Below are positions 45,078 through 56,728 of a DNA stretch of 64,000 nucleotides, piece by piece. The notes under the pieces were generated by a model. That model made no database searches and had not been told where the DNA came from. It worked only from the letters and a program-made list of their open reading frames with translations. The position numbers and the translations under genes were made by a program. The number at the start of each line of letters is the position of its first letter. Position 1 is the stretch's first letter. Source of the DNA: Vanessa cardui (taxonomy: Eukaryota > Arthropoda > Insecta > Lepidoptera > Nymphalidae); the NCBI RefSeq assembly GCF_905220365.1, contig NC_061124.1, forward strand, positions 7,876,501 through 7,940,500, given 5' to 3'.

Positions 45078-45551
45078 TTATTCTACATCTGGTAAATCTT
45101 CTTCTTCGATAGAGCTCGAATCATCATTCTCATATTCGTCTCCAAAATCACCAATTTTATTCGAGAACATATCATAATTTTCATCTAGCTCCGTACCACT
45201 CTCATCTTCATCCTGCCACCGGTTAAAATCTACTCTAAGCCAGTGGTGCTTCTTTTTGTCACTGGTCAAAGAAGGCCAGTATGTCTCATCCGGCCGCTCT
45301 TTCGCTAACACAACCTCAATAAGCCTGCCTTTATTTACATGAGTACTCTTTTCTGGATCTATTTCTGCATATAGCGGTATTTCAACTTCGTACAATTTCT
45401 GTTCAGGCGTACAAATCCCTTTGAAGGAAATAGATTTTTTCTCTATTTTAATGTCTGGCTTTTCACATTCCACATTAAAAGTTAAAAACACAATGGCATT
45501 TCTCTGTGCCCATGAAACTGAAGGCGGAGTTGCAATTGCTTCCACACTCAT
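45078..45551 (-). CDS. p23: p23 / PTGES3-type Hsp90 co-chaperone
   Basis: 157 residues from the second in-frame ATG (45551), about the usual p23 length. p23 binds the ATP-bound N-terminal dimer of Hsp90, slows ATP hydrolysis and stabilises client complexes in the cytosol and nucleus. The sequence shows a CS domain from about residue 8: 'TPPSVSWAQRNAIVFLTFNV', then 'LYEVEIPLYAEIDPE', then the diagnostic 'YWPSLTSDKKKHHWLRVDF' with 'NRWQDEDES'. A long acidic, unstructured tail ends 'EEEDLPDVE'. An upstream in-frame ATG at 45602 would add a hydrophobic 17-residue leader atypical of the family, so I prefer 45551. The gene has no intron, unlike its neighbours; an intronless ancestral gene and an old retrocopy are both possible. 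The reading frame is intact. Confidence 0.92.
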   Translation of the reverse strand: MSVEAIATPPSVSWAQRNAIVFLTFNVECEKPDIKIEKKSISFKGICTPEQKLYEVEIPLYAEIDPEKSTHVNKGRLIEVVLAKERPDETYWPSLTSDKKKHHWLRVDFNRWQDEDESGTELDENYDMFSNKIGDFGDEYENDDSSSIEEEDLPDVE

Positions 45552-46292
45552 TGTGTTTAAATAGGTTAAAATACCTATTATTATTACGTTAACAATAAAC
45601 AATTGATACCTTTTACTTTCACGCCTATTTTAATTAAATTAGAGATACTAAAATACTACCTACAAATTACTGGGAGCAATGCGCCAAATGCCGACAGTTT
45701 ATAAAGTATTATAGTTAGTCTGTGCAATGTGCTTCTGTCAATTGGCTCTTCGTTGTAGGTAGATTAATAAGGAGTGAAAAAGTAAAGAAAGATGTCTTTG
45801 TATAAAAAAGTGTTCCTCAAAAGTAAAAATGTATGTGAAATATTAATACCATTGCTCATAGAACAAACATGGCATTTATCACTAAAGGAAAATATGATAA
45901 CAGATAGAATAATAGAGGCCGTCATGGATGGTGTTATTTCATATTTAAGTTAATCATTTTTATAAATCCCAAAAAATATATACTTTTTTTGCTAATTAAA
46001 TAAGCTCAGCAATTCCGTACTATAGTTATTGAAAAATTATTAAAATGATTATTGTTCGTCCTGCATCCTACTTTTATTTGATATTTAATTCAATTTTCTT
46101 GAATTTTAGAAAGTTACAAAACTTTTATTTGAATGCAGAGCTTCAACAAATAACGATTTGAGATATAATTTTCAGAATTACATATCATAGTGGATTTTGA
46201 AAACTGTTCAGGGTATCGATGGCACTATCGATTAGGTATGGTCTAGTATCGATGGAACATTAAATCTTTACAAATGAAATCAAAGTTTCGTC

Positions 46293-46358
46293 ATAAAAAT
46301 AGGAGATATCTTAAATCGATGTAGTCAGTACTTCGATTTAAGATATCTCTATTTTTAT
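46293..46358. repeat. Hairpin, 26-bp arms
   Basis: 'ataaaaataggagatatc' then 'ttaaatcga' faces its complement across a 13-nt loop. The only difference is one extra G in the left arm. Confidence 0.8.
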
Positions 46359-46449
46359 TAAGAAATCCAAATTTAAGTTTATAAATTCATTTACCTGGAA
46401 AGCATATAATATCGGTATATTTACGAGTACGAGTTCTATTGTGGCACCA

Positions 46450-47131
46450 GTGTTGCAGAAAAAGCTTTAAGGATTAATGATATGCACTTCGCTGGTCTCG
46501 CAAAAGAAAGCACAGTACGTTTTTGGTTTCAATATGTTCATTCTAATAATTTCGACTAACAGAATCAACCCAGTAGACGGCTGGAGGCGGTGGAAGCGGA
46601 TCTATCACAAAGCACTTCAGAGATAGCTGCAGGCTTCGGATTCGGCTAGGCAGGTAATTGTTAAAACTAAATCCACTTGAAAAAAATCGAGGAAGTAAAA
46701 ACACTTGAACGATGGGTACCCCATGAATTGAGTGCATCGAGCTTCCAAACATGCGTCGACCACTGTGTTGTTTTGCTCAACCAACACAATAATGAAGGGA
46801 TTTTAAATCGAATCATTACTTGTGATGACAGAGAATACCATACGATATTCAGAACCGTTCAATACTGGAAAATCCCGCCCTAAACGAGAATTGTCTCAGA
46901 AAAAGTTACTTGTGAGTGGATTACCGCCGGTGTCGTTGACTAAAGCTTTCTAAAAATCTGGCCAAACGATTACGGCAGGTATCTCTTGTCAGCAATCGCA
47001 AACCATGAAGGAAGAACTAGCTGCTAAGCAATCGACATTGGTCAATCTTTCTAGGCCACTGCTGCTTCACGACAACACAACAAAACATTGCCCAATAATC
47101 AACCACAAAGTTAGATAAGCTACAATACACT
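46450..47131 (+). pseudogene. Mariner-type transposase relic
   Basis: Pieces of a Tc1/mariner transposase appear in successive frames. There is an HTH-region remnant near 46450-46640. Next comes 'LERWVPHELSA' with 'LLNQHNNEGILNRIITCDD' (46677-46850), the segment around the first catalytic Asp. Near 47070 is 'LLHDN', with the second catalytic Asp region. Several frameshifts and stops separate these, so no functional protein can be made. The inverted ends are not recognisable. Confidence 0.8.
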
Positions 47132-47842
47132 TTCGGTGGTGAAATATAAATTATGAAAGTTGATAAAAATTAAAGATTATATAGAAATATACTTAAAAAT
47201 TCTGATTTTGAGTCATAAAAGCTCATTATTACTTTATTATACTAAATTAAAAAGTCGTAATTCTTAAACTACATGTCACGTGATCTAAATGACGAGCCGC
47301 CATGGTGTGACGTAAGTGCGGCAAATACGGTCAGTTCAGTGTTAAATTATTGACAGCTAAGCTATATCTACTATCTATCAACTTTAACTTCAAGGATTTA
47401 CTTTAACATTTAATTTAAAAAATCAAAGTAAATTATATTTGTACGTGTTTGTTTATTAAAATGCAAATCAAATGTACTTATGAATTTGGACTGTTATTTA
47501 TACAGGTGTGACGTCACCAAAATGACTGACAGCGTTTTTTGCGGATATAAAAAGGTTAAAATTTTAATTTGATATTATCTTCACGTGTTAATATTCTTCA
47601 CACTATAAGATAATATCGATGTACTATAATAATATCGCTATTGCTTTGAACTTAACTATCGATTGTCTTTCGATAGTGGCCAAAATATTATGGTATTTTG
47701 TATATTTATCCTCAATTTCACCTGTGTTCAATTTGTGACAAATATTTATTTTACGGCTATTTTTAAATTATTAGAGATATTTTATACTATTTGTATAAAA
47801 TGTTTATATTATGTGTAATTCAGTGTAATTGGGTGTTATTAT

Positions 47843-47890
47843 CGCGAAGAAGTGAATTAGAGTATGGAACCTCTAATTCACCTCTTCGCG
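47843..47890. repeat. Hairpin, 20-bp arms
   Basis: CGCGAAGAAGTGAATTAGAG faces CTCTAATTCACCTCTTCGCG across an 8-nt loop, with one mismatched pair. There is no T-run after it and no coding on either side. Confidence 0.8.
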
Positions 47891-49369
47891 GGATGAATTT
47901 AATTAGAAGTCTATCCTTTTTAAAGGTTCAAGCTTATTATTTAACACATTTCATAAACATGTTACACAGAAGCCAATTATTTTGGTGTTCAAGAATTATT
48001 GATGCAGCGTTCAAAACGGGTGTACCTTAACTGATCAATATTTTTAGTTTTGTGTTTATTTTAAAGAACTCCATAGAGGATAGACCACGAGTATATTAAA
48101 AATCCAAAACACTCTAATTTATTACAAAAAATGCGATTTCAAAATTTCATTATAAATTTTCGCGCGAAAACGGATCTATATTTCGTATGACGTCACTCCT
48201 GTCTGTTACTGGCCCATTGATCATACTTGTCCACCCTGGCTTTCATAGTTCTTTAGGCTTCTATAGGCGTTCATAAGATTTTTCTACACTTTTGAGATGC
48301 TTTTTTGTAAAAATTTAATACGAACTACTCGATACTCCGAAAAAAGCCGTATTGACGTATTTTTTGGGCCAATGTGTTCATCTATTTCAACAAAGTTTCA
48401 AATAAATGGTTTTTGAGTGGACCTCCTGACCCAAAACTGATAAAAAAGTGGTTTCAAGCTAAAAAGAGGAATCTGGAGTCGGCTTTGACAAACTCAACTT
48501 CCATTTTTATTCGAAATACGCAGTTAAATTTCGTTTCAATATTCACTGTTTTTACAACTACAACCTCAAATAAGTAGTCATAACAGGAGTCACGTCACTG
48601 AACGCTAATTAGTGTTTTCAAATACGTTCCGTTTCAAGTTACTTTAATTCGTAATTTTTGTAAAAGAAACAATATTATGTCAAATATAAACCTTACAGGG
48701 GCCTTACATTAGATACTTCTTTTATACTTTTTTAACATTTTTATAGCAAAATATTAATATAATGGAATATGCAAAATATTTGCATGTTCCCTTTTCAAAT
48801 AAATTATAATAATAAATCCCTCTATTGAAAGGAAGATAATATTGTATTTTTGTGTGTGTAATGAACCAAAAAAGTACTGTGGCGATTTCAAAAATTATTT
48901 CACGTTGAAACTTGGAAAGCTACATTTACCCTGAGTAACGTCCTATATTTATTGTTAGAAAAGATTAATTAGGGACCCAAGGCGTAAAAAAGTCCAAGCC
49001 AAAGCCCTAAAACAAATTCCGCCGCATGAGATACCAAAACTATTGATGATAGAATAAAAGTATGTTAAAGAACAATCAAATATTCATATAGCAATGTTAC
49101 AATAACCATTTTTACATTCCAAAAGTTAATAGAAATATCGACAAAAGTTAGACCATGTTATTCATACTACTGTTTAAATCCTTATCCAAATAAATCATAT
49201 TCTTTTCAAAACTTTCAATTCATATAAAGTACATTTTGAATTGTCAAATCAACCATTTCCATTTAATAGATATTACGAATTTAGTAAGCCATAGAAATAG
49301 AAAAAATCTCTCTCCCTTAAGATTAAATTCTTCACTTAAATAAAAAAAAGATGAACAAATTCGGATAGT

Positions 49370-49413
49370 TGGTACAATACACCCGTACAAAGTCGGGAAG
49401 GGCCGCTAGTCTA
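49370..49413 (+). mobile_element. Helitron-like 3' end fragment
   Basis: 'acacccgtacaaagtcgg' followed by 'gaagggccgctagt' is a mutated version of the CTAGT-ended termini at 23589 and 26757. Confidence 0.4.
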
Positions 49414-50735
49414 TAGACAAAGAGTCATTAATTAATGTTACATATTCCCATCAGCACTGACTTTCTGTGATAATTTACCTTTAATTTTTTACGATAATAA
49501 TTTCAGTTGCCCGAGCATAAGGACTTGATATTAATTAAAGTGCGCGCTCCGGACGCTGTAATTGAAGAATTTGGTCCATACTTCACTGAGAGGATTTTTT
49601 AAGGATATTCATATGAAAATTGTTCAACCATTTTGCGATCTCGGAATGAAATACGAGCGAGAACTAATTAAAATAGTAGTACTAGGACTTATCAGCAAAT
49701 TGAAAATTAATATTTTGTAAGATCTGCGACTATCAATGCATACATATTATTCAGTTTTAGTACGTTATCATGTTCATTATTGTACTTTGAATTTACGTTC
49801 CCAAAAAATCATGTTTTGGTTGCCCGGGGTCTAATGAACCATAATAATAATAAAGTTTGACGAACTTCTTGCCTTGAAACATGACCTTAAAATTGTTTTG
49901 GCACCTGCATATTATAATATAATTTACGATACGCTTGACTCACAACCACACTGTGAACTTCATATATGTGTATTATCTGGCTTTTAGGTGTTCCTATTCA
50001 ATAAGTTGGTCCTTATTATCTTCTTACTCAGGACAGGGATAAATATATACTTTAAAACATCAATGACGCTTCGTTGTTGGCTTGAGGTGGCGGGTTATGG
50101 CAGCAAAGAAAACAAGACAGACGGCTGTCGATGCGATACATGCCTATTTATGTATGATGTGAAACCTATCTTGCCTTCAAGAAGGTCGATTCAGGCATAT
50201 TACCAGCCAATAGAGTGAGAAACCTCACTCTTTCGTTTCTTCTAAATCTTCATGTAGCCGCAATTTTTATAATAAGCTAAACCCGCGGCTACACCTGCAT
50301 TCAACAGTCAATTTGTGGTGAAAATCCTCCTAATTTTGCCACCGCGCCTTTTTTAACCGACTTCAAAAAAAGGATTTGTAGAAAAAAGGTTCTGTGTTTG
50401 ACCTGTAAGTATTTATGTTTGTCCGCGATTATCTCGCGTTTGGCTGAAGCGATTTGGCGCATGTTTTCAGAAAAGTACTTGTTACTTTCAGTAAAAGGTT
50501 CTAGTGCTTTAGCCGACTCAAAAAAGAGGAAGTTCTTAGTTTGACCCATAAGTATATATGTATGTATGATGGTTTTTAGTTATTATTAGACAAAGAGTTA
50601 TCAATATATGTTATAATATGCAGGAGAAGGTTTTAGTGCTTCAACGGACTCGAAAATAAAGGAGGTACTTAGTTTGACCTATAAGTATGTATGTAGGTTT
50701 ATAGAGTTATTAATATTAGACAGAGATTTATCAAT

Positions 50736-50967
50736 AAATATAAATATGAGACAACATCACATACATTACTTTGAACCCAATGTAAGTAGCTAAAGCACTT
50801 GTGTTATGGAAATCAGAAGTAGCGACAGTACCACAAACACCCAGACCCAAGATAACATAGAAAACTAATGATAATCTACATTGACTCGGCCGGGAATCGA
50901 ACCCGGGAGCTCGGAGTGGCGTACCCATGAAAACCAGTGCACACACCACTCGACCACGGACGTCGTC
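50736..50967 (-). mobile_element. tRNA-headed SINE, complete
   Basis: On the - strand it begins 'gacgtccgtggtcgagtgg' (A-box-like), then has 'cgggttcgattcccggccg' (B-box-like). The body is shared with 27662-27878 and 58411-58649, and it ends in an (ATA)-rich tail. The tRNA-like head is inside the repeated unit, so it is not a free tRNA gene. Confidence 0.82.
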
Positions 50968-51494
50968 ATAATCAATATATGTTATTTAAGTTGAATTCAT
51001 ATTATTTATTAAAAATGCATATTTAAGTTATACGTACAAAATACTTAAATTATTTAGAGACATTAATAATGATTATACATATTAACTACCAGTAAGTTGT
51101 AACTGATGAAAGTTACATTGGCGGTCAATGGTCATGGGTATATGGTTAAAATTTTTTTTTAAAGTTTAAGGTTATAATAAAATATAAAAAAATGATGTAC
51201 TCTTGCAACCTGCCACCTTAAAAGAACTGTCATCTGTGGATCTGATCCTCAGGGCGTCTAAACTCTAAAAATCTACATTTTCAACTTGACAGAAGGGAAT
51301 TAATGTATAACACAATACAAAAAAATCAATGTCAATGTCATTTGAATTTTAAGTTTTAAACATCAAAGTCAAATTGAAACTGAAAGTCAGTTATTGTTAT
51401 TTACAAACATTAATAAAAAAGAACTATATTTTAAACTTTAAATGAACTCAAAACTAATTAATTTAGGCATAACTAGAATCAAAATATTATAATA

Positions 51495-54027
51495 ATGAGC
51501 TATCATAAAAAATCTTCATCCTCGAGAAAAAGAGTTTACCACAATTCTGATTTCCGACAACGAAATCACAAGATTTTGAGTAAGCCTTTAATAGTTGGTT
51601 ACATGAGTGTCGATGTTAATCGTGAATATTTCCCTAATTTGTCGCAGCTTAAATTTCTCAACCCCATTTCGAGCGGTCAAATTTCTCTAGATTTAAACCA
51701 TAATATAGATGTTGCTGTGAAACGAACAACTGATGAGAACGACGAGAAAATTGACCTTTTATTGAAATTTATTTCGCATAATAGTGAATATATAAATACT
51801 ACATATAAAAATCTTGACTTCGTTACATATCGAAGAACATTAATAAGCGTAATGTGTAGTGCTTTCGGTGTTTCGGAATCTTTAACTATAAGAGCTTGTT
51901 TGTTTAGAGGCACAATATATTTATGTTCTGTCGAAAATGCGAATGAATTGTTAAGAAGAAAATCACGTACCAAAGATGAAGAAAAATATTGTGCCTGGGG
52001 ATATAAATTTGAACAATATATTTTATCAGGTATTAACTTAATAGAAAACACTGCTAAAGATTCTTAGATATTATTAAAATAATTATAGGTAGTTATTATA
52101 ATGAGATATATATTATTATACTTATTTTTATTTGTTAATGCTACTATAATATTCATTGGGCACAATACAATTTTCTAAATTTATATTATAATAGGCACTT
52201 ACAATGTGTTTATTAAAAAGTTACATTGATTTGTATCTTGATATTGGTATGAAATATTGAAATATTTTTTCAACAGACAACAAACTATTGATCCCACCAT
52301 TTACGAGGAGTTCGGTCACATACACACATACTAATTCTTTATATTCATGGAAATGAATAAATTATAAATATACAATAATATACAATTTAATATTTCATCA
52401 TAATTTATGTAAACGCTGTCAAAACTTTTCATTAGTATGTATATTTACAATTCTTAAGGATACATATTGTGATACTTAAAACATATATGCTATAGTTTTA
52501 CCTTAATACCAGTTAAGTAATCATCAGTATCTGTTACATTGTTATAGATGACGAAACCAAATTTGTTTGTCATAAAATGCCATGCGATAATTTTAATTAA
52601 ATAAATTATTTCCAGATCAACCTAACTTAACCCCTAATATAGAAAAACCTGTAATTGAAAATGAAGAATTTTCTTTATTTTATTTTACTACACTAGATAA
52701 TCTTAATCTATTGTATGGAGCACAAATTGATGCATTATTGGCTAATGAATCCACAACAGAAAATCCAAAGTCAAATGATTTTGAAACTAATTTAAGTTAT
52801 TTAAGAAGTAATAAATTTGCCGAATTGAAAACAAACAGAGAAATACAAAACATTAGACAAGAAAGAATTTTTAAGTATGTAATGTAGTGCAAGCAATTTA
52901 TTTATTAAATAAAGAAAAATAATATATAGTTGAAGGAAAAATATGTATATAAATTACTATACTAACTTAAAATTTACAGACGATACAAATTACTCAGATG
53001 CTGGTGTCAGTGTATCTTAGCAGATTTAAGTGGCTTATTAGTAGGATTTCGCAATGACCTAGGCGAAGTCCAGAGATTGGAGTGGTTTGATACTCAAGAT
53101 ATAGTTATGTATTGTAAGGTATGACTCTTATGTGTTATGTGTTCAAAAAATTAATTCTTAAGCACATAGTTTGAATACATTACAAGTATTAAAAATATAC
53201 CATCCCTTTCACTGCTTCCTCAAATCATGCATTATTCTTTATGGGTAAGCTGGTATAGATGTGTAAATTCACGAAGACAAAAATATATAATGTATTTAAT
53301 ATGTGATTAATTACAACAATGATATTCTAATAAACAGATATGTTATATCCATACTAAACAACAGAAAGTTTTAGTTTATTTTTACATTTCGTTAAAAGTA
53401 AAAAGGATAGCTTGATAAAAACAATAAGTAAAAAGGATAACTAGATGTTTTTATTACGCAAAACGTATTACTACGTAATTATGATGTATTATAACGTATT
53501 ACCACGTAAAACGACTAAAGGCAAACGTCCCAATTAGGACGTTTTCTAGTCTTCACTTTTTGCGCGTTAATAACATATCTGTTTACTAAAACATCATTGT
53601 TCTACAAAATAAATTTAAGGAAATTAGGCGCCTATTACCACACTGTCCTAATACCATTTACTGGATAGGAACTGGGAACTTCCCAGTTCTTATCAAGAAA
53701 ATCATCAAGGTGTTTTTCTTGAATGCCGGTCACGAGTTCATCTCGTATAACTATTATCTAAAAAACATAGTAGTATCAAAAAATGCGTTTGCGCCATAAT
53801 CATAAATATATGTTGATTTAAAAACTGTGTTTTTTTTACAGAACGAATGGAATCCTCAACAAGCTCTTAATTTTCTACATTATTTCCTTTCATATGTGAA
53901 AAACAGCTTTGAACCGTATAGAACAGAACCAGTCGCACTACAATTTGAAATGGATACTGATAAAATAATTACCGTAGCTGAATGTAACAACGACATTTTA
54001 CCTAATTGGTTTACCTTAAAAACTTAA
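51495..54027 (+). CDS. DXO: DXO/Rai1 (Dom3Z) family decapping nuclease-like protein
   Basis: Exons 51495-52029, 52616-52874, 52980-53118 and 53842-54027, with matching phases and GT..AG borders, give 372 residues (family about 390). DXO/Rai1 enzymes remove incomplete or non-canonical 5' caps and degrade the RNA, mainly in the nucleus. Landmarks: 'VDVNREYFPNLSQLKFL' near the N-terminus, 'YRRTLISVMCSAF', 'GTIYLCS', motif 'GYKFEQY' with E173, motif 'YGAQIDA' at 212-218, 'FAELKTN' with E248 and K250, and 'LLRCWCQCIL' with Q275. The family pattern at 212-218 is usually Glu-x-Asp. Here D217 is kept but the first acid is Gln215 (codon 52723-52725). Other motif residues remain, so activity may be altered, not necessarily lost. 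Intron 3 carries a MITE. AATAAA candidates lie at 54112 and 54431. Confidence 0.9.
53316..53600 (+). mobile_element. MITE with 31-bp inverted ends, in DXO intron 3
   Basis: 'acaatgatattctaataaac' at the left mirrors 'gtttactaaaacatcattgt' at the right, and the match continues inward through 'agatatgttat'. The 285-bp element shares its interior with the interrupted copy at 22340-24346. Confidence 0.82.
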
Positions 54028-54430
54028 TTATTTAGAATGTATATAGTCACATGACATGCCACTCTTTTTTACAATCGCTACAATGTAGGTGCGCAATGTA
54101 AGCTGCCATAGAATAAACTCTATAATATAATACTATTAGTACACTAAGTTAAATGATAGAACGAATTCATAGTCAACTGAAAATATGCTCTACTGCATAT
54201 TCAAGATTCAAATTAAAGTTAATGTTTATTAAATGAGCTAGGTATATTTTTTATTATATTTTTCTGATAAAGTTTATTTTTAAATGAAAAGAAAAAAGGA
54301 TTATTATTCACATTTTACACAGAGGATCTCTGACCAAATTAAGATTTAAAAATTAACTATGTACATATTGAAAGATACCTCATGTAGGTATAATATGTTG
54401 TATTCCTCATTATATTGTTATAAAAATTCA

Positions 54431-54436
54431 AATAAA
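54431..54436 (+). terminator. DXO: Polyadenylation signal candidate, DXO-like gene
   Basis: AATAAA about 400 nt after the stop at 54027, followed by T/G-rich 'atttgttatg'. An earlier candidate is at 54112-54117. Confidence 0.4.
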
Positions 54437-54679
54437 GAATATTTGTTATGCCTATTAATTGTTTTATTTGCACAATCAGAGCCTAATTAATCACTTGTAG
54501 TGAAACTAAAAACGCAATGAAAATATTTCAAGTAGGTCTCTTCTATTTTTCAAAATGCCAACATGTATCGGTCCAAATCTTCTTGTTGTTTTTAATAATA
54601 TCATTTTAATATTTTAAAGCTTGCTTCAAATGTAATATTATTTGCAAATAGCCTATTCTGGATTACTCAAATTCTATTA

Positions 54680-54865
54680 AGGCGGTCGGTATTTTTCCGT
54701 ACCACGTTATGGAAAGTGGTCACTTTTGCCTATAGACAGTGGCGTTGTAAAAATATTGATCGTTCCTTACATCGTCAATGTGCCACCACTCTAGGGATAT
54801 AATAAGGTATTATCCCCTTTATATTTACACTGGCTGCAACCCGGAACACAATAATAGAGTAGAAC
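54680..54865 (-). mobile_element. Degraded Metulj-like SINE
   Basis: On the - strand it reads 'ttgtgttccggg', 'cagccagtgtaaat', 'gtggcacattgacgatgtaa' and 'gtgaccacttt', collinear with the family. It abuts the pogo/Tigger relic. Confidence 0.65.
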
Positions 54866-55450
54866 CTCAATAACAAACCTTGGTAATAAAAACCTCTATA
54901 AGTTAAAATACGCAACCTCTATAACTTAAATAAGTAATCTCTGTAATGGCCCTCAGTAACTTAAAGAAATGTTTCCACAATCTCTATAACATAAAATTGA
55001 CAATCAATAAGTCGTTTTGAAAGAGTGTGCTAAACAAAAGATTTCGGTATTTATTTTTAACACGTGTTCAGTACTTAAATTGTCAACAATACATACATAT
55101 GTCATATATGGTTTGCTTCTTTGTAATTATTTAAACCTTGGCGGCGGTTAGCTCTAAAACAACGGCTTACTTGGATCATAAGTTTTTCATCAGTGCTCTG
55201 GAAACATCGCTTTACCTACTGTATGATAAATTAGGCTTAAATGAGTTCAAAAAGAAAACTAACAACACTCACATACGCCGATAAATTAAAAATTAAAGAA
55301 GCAGTGAAAAATGGATTGAAAATGAAAAAGAAGTTACGACTCAGTTTGGGATACATGAGAGTACATTATCCATCATCATTAAAAAAGAAGCTCAAATCTT
55401 GAAGAAGCAAGAATCAGGAGATAGTCTTCTAGTCTATTTATTTATTTTAT
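54866..55450 (+). pseudogene. pogo/Tigger (CENP-B-like) transposon relic
   Basis: Begins with 'gtagaacctcaataacaaac', resembling the inverted ends of Tigger elements. At 55241 an ATG opens 'MSSKRKLTTLTYADKLKIKE', the N-terminal helix-turn-helix of CENP-B/jerky-type transposases. After about 30 codons a frameshift near 55325 moves the reading to 'TQFGIHESTLSIIIKKEAQI' in the next frame, ending by about 55440. The catalytic domain and the right end are absent. It is a decayed 5' fragment. Confidence 0.75.
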
Positions 55451-55868
55451 TGGACCAATCCTTCTGACATGTTTGAATAAGAATAAGAAGAGGGGTACAT
55501 ACATACACGTACATACACCTCTAAATCAACCTATCCCTAATATAGACCCTTGATAACTACGGTAGAATATCTGATGACTAGTTGATACCTCCTCAGGCCA
55601 CCCAATGAATGTTTATGTTAATTAATTATAACATCTCAACCTACTTTAACTTGATGACAATAAAAAATCACAAAAATTGACAATTTTACACTGACATTGT
55701 CATTGAAGTAAAATTTGAAACCCTTTCAAAAAATTACGTTGTAACAAAACATGTTATGGTTCCAAAAATAGTCATGATGCCATGATTTCAGATTTATACA
55801 TTTCAAGCTAAAAAAATGAAAAAATATGGAATAAACGTACAAACAAGATTCTCCGAAAGTGACTGAAA

Positions 55869-56111
55869 ATGGGACAAGTAGATGAAACATTGCCATCTGC
55901 CAGGATGGCTAAAAGTTCCTCTGGTGCAAAGAAGTCTGCAAAGACATCTACGCAATTGTTTAAGGAACCTATTAATTTCTGTGACCCTAAAATACAAGGC
56001 ATTTTACTAGTGGGACTCTTAGCCGTTTTGGCATTAGCACTTTGGTTTGGTTTCACGCATGGATGCTTGGGAACAAGACGTCGCCGCAGGAGACGGTCGT
56101 GTAGCTGGTAA
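55869..56111 (+). CDS. Small single-pass membrane protein, function unknown
   Basis: 80 residues that I do not recognise. A polar, Ser/Lys-rich N-terminus (about 1-45) is followed by one strongly hydrophobic segment at about 46-64 ('ILLVGLLAVLALALWFGF') and a short tail with seven consecutive arginines (70-76). The arrangement suggests a tail-anchored or single-span protein with a basic stop-transfer region. Codon use looks coding and the opposite-strand frame looks like its shadow. A 16-codon upstream frame (55816-55866) ends just before this ATG. A donor-like GGTAAA overlaps the stop, so a further exon cannot be excluded; one open segment after TTTCAAG near 56482 would need a poor donor. 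AATAAA lies at 56347-56352. Confidence 0.55.
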   Translation: MGQVDETLPSARMAKSSSGAKKSAKTSTQLFKEPINFCDPKIQGILLVGLLAVLALALWFGFTHGCLGTRRRRRRRSCSW

Positions 56112-56722
56112 ATAAATATCAATATTTTTTTTTCATCTTCAGAAATAAATTAGTATTTTGGTGAACTGAATCCATTAGACGACCGGCAGATAATTGATTC
56201 AAACTTGCCACAAATACGGGCGGATGATTGATTAATTGGAACACTTTTTTTCAGTTGTTACGGCTAAATATCAACAGCTGACTATTCGAGCTAATGACAT
56301 CTCATGCGCGTTTTGTCTTATATTAATTTAAAACATTGTAAAATATAATAAAGTTTATTTCCAATAATTATTGTTATTAAAAATGCCGTTCTTAAATCTT
56401 GATGTTTCAATAAAAAATGTTTATTTAGTAATATATTTTATTAGACTTAGACAGTAAATTTGAATACAATTTGTATTTCAAGAACTGACGCTGGACAATG
56501 AAGATGTAACAACGAAATCAAATGAAGCTCGACGACAATCAGTGAGAAGATCCAATCTCGGTGGTTAAGGTATCTGGAAATTGCAACAGTATTAGGTACA
56601 AATAAATCCTACGTTTTTTTTTATATACATTTGTAAAATAAATATTATTGTGGTTCGAAGATTATTAGTTTCCTTATTATTTCACTCACTTTAGTATGTC
56701 AAACACATTTTGACTCAAAAAC
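56112..56722. other. Short intergenic stretch
   Basis: Holds the probable 3' UTR of the small membrane protein gene (AATAAA at 56347) and an open segment at 56482-56569 after an AG that could be an unplaced exon. Otherwise nothing I can name. Confidence 0.4.
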
Positions 56723-56728
56723 TTTATT
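56723..56728 (-). terminator. Polyadenylation signal of the zinc-finger gene
   Basis: AATAAA on the - strand, about 250 nt beyond the stop codon at 56980. Confidence 0.45.

Larger units (their letters stand above)
45700..51494. other. Gene-poor region between p23 and the DXO-like gene
   Basis: Contains the mariner relic, hairpins and SINE listed separately. From about 47.28 to 48.60 kb, two 'gtgacgtcac'-like sites (near 47510 and 48590) and clustered 'tgacgtca' motifs bracket an AT-rich block of unknown nature that could be a dead element. At 49507-49602 a short open segment follows TTTCAG and reads like an exon ('KDLILIKVRAPDAV'), but I can assign it to no family and find no partner exon. 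Confidence 0.45.

Noticed and set aside
46677..46883. Functional mariner transposase
   Set aside because: Frameshifts and stops separate the conserved pieces and the catalytic triad cannot be read in one frame.
50870..50967. True tRNA gene on the - strand
   Set aside because: The tRNA-like A and B boxes continue into a body repeated at 27662 and 58411, so this is a SINE head.
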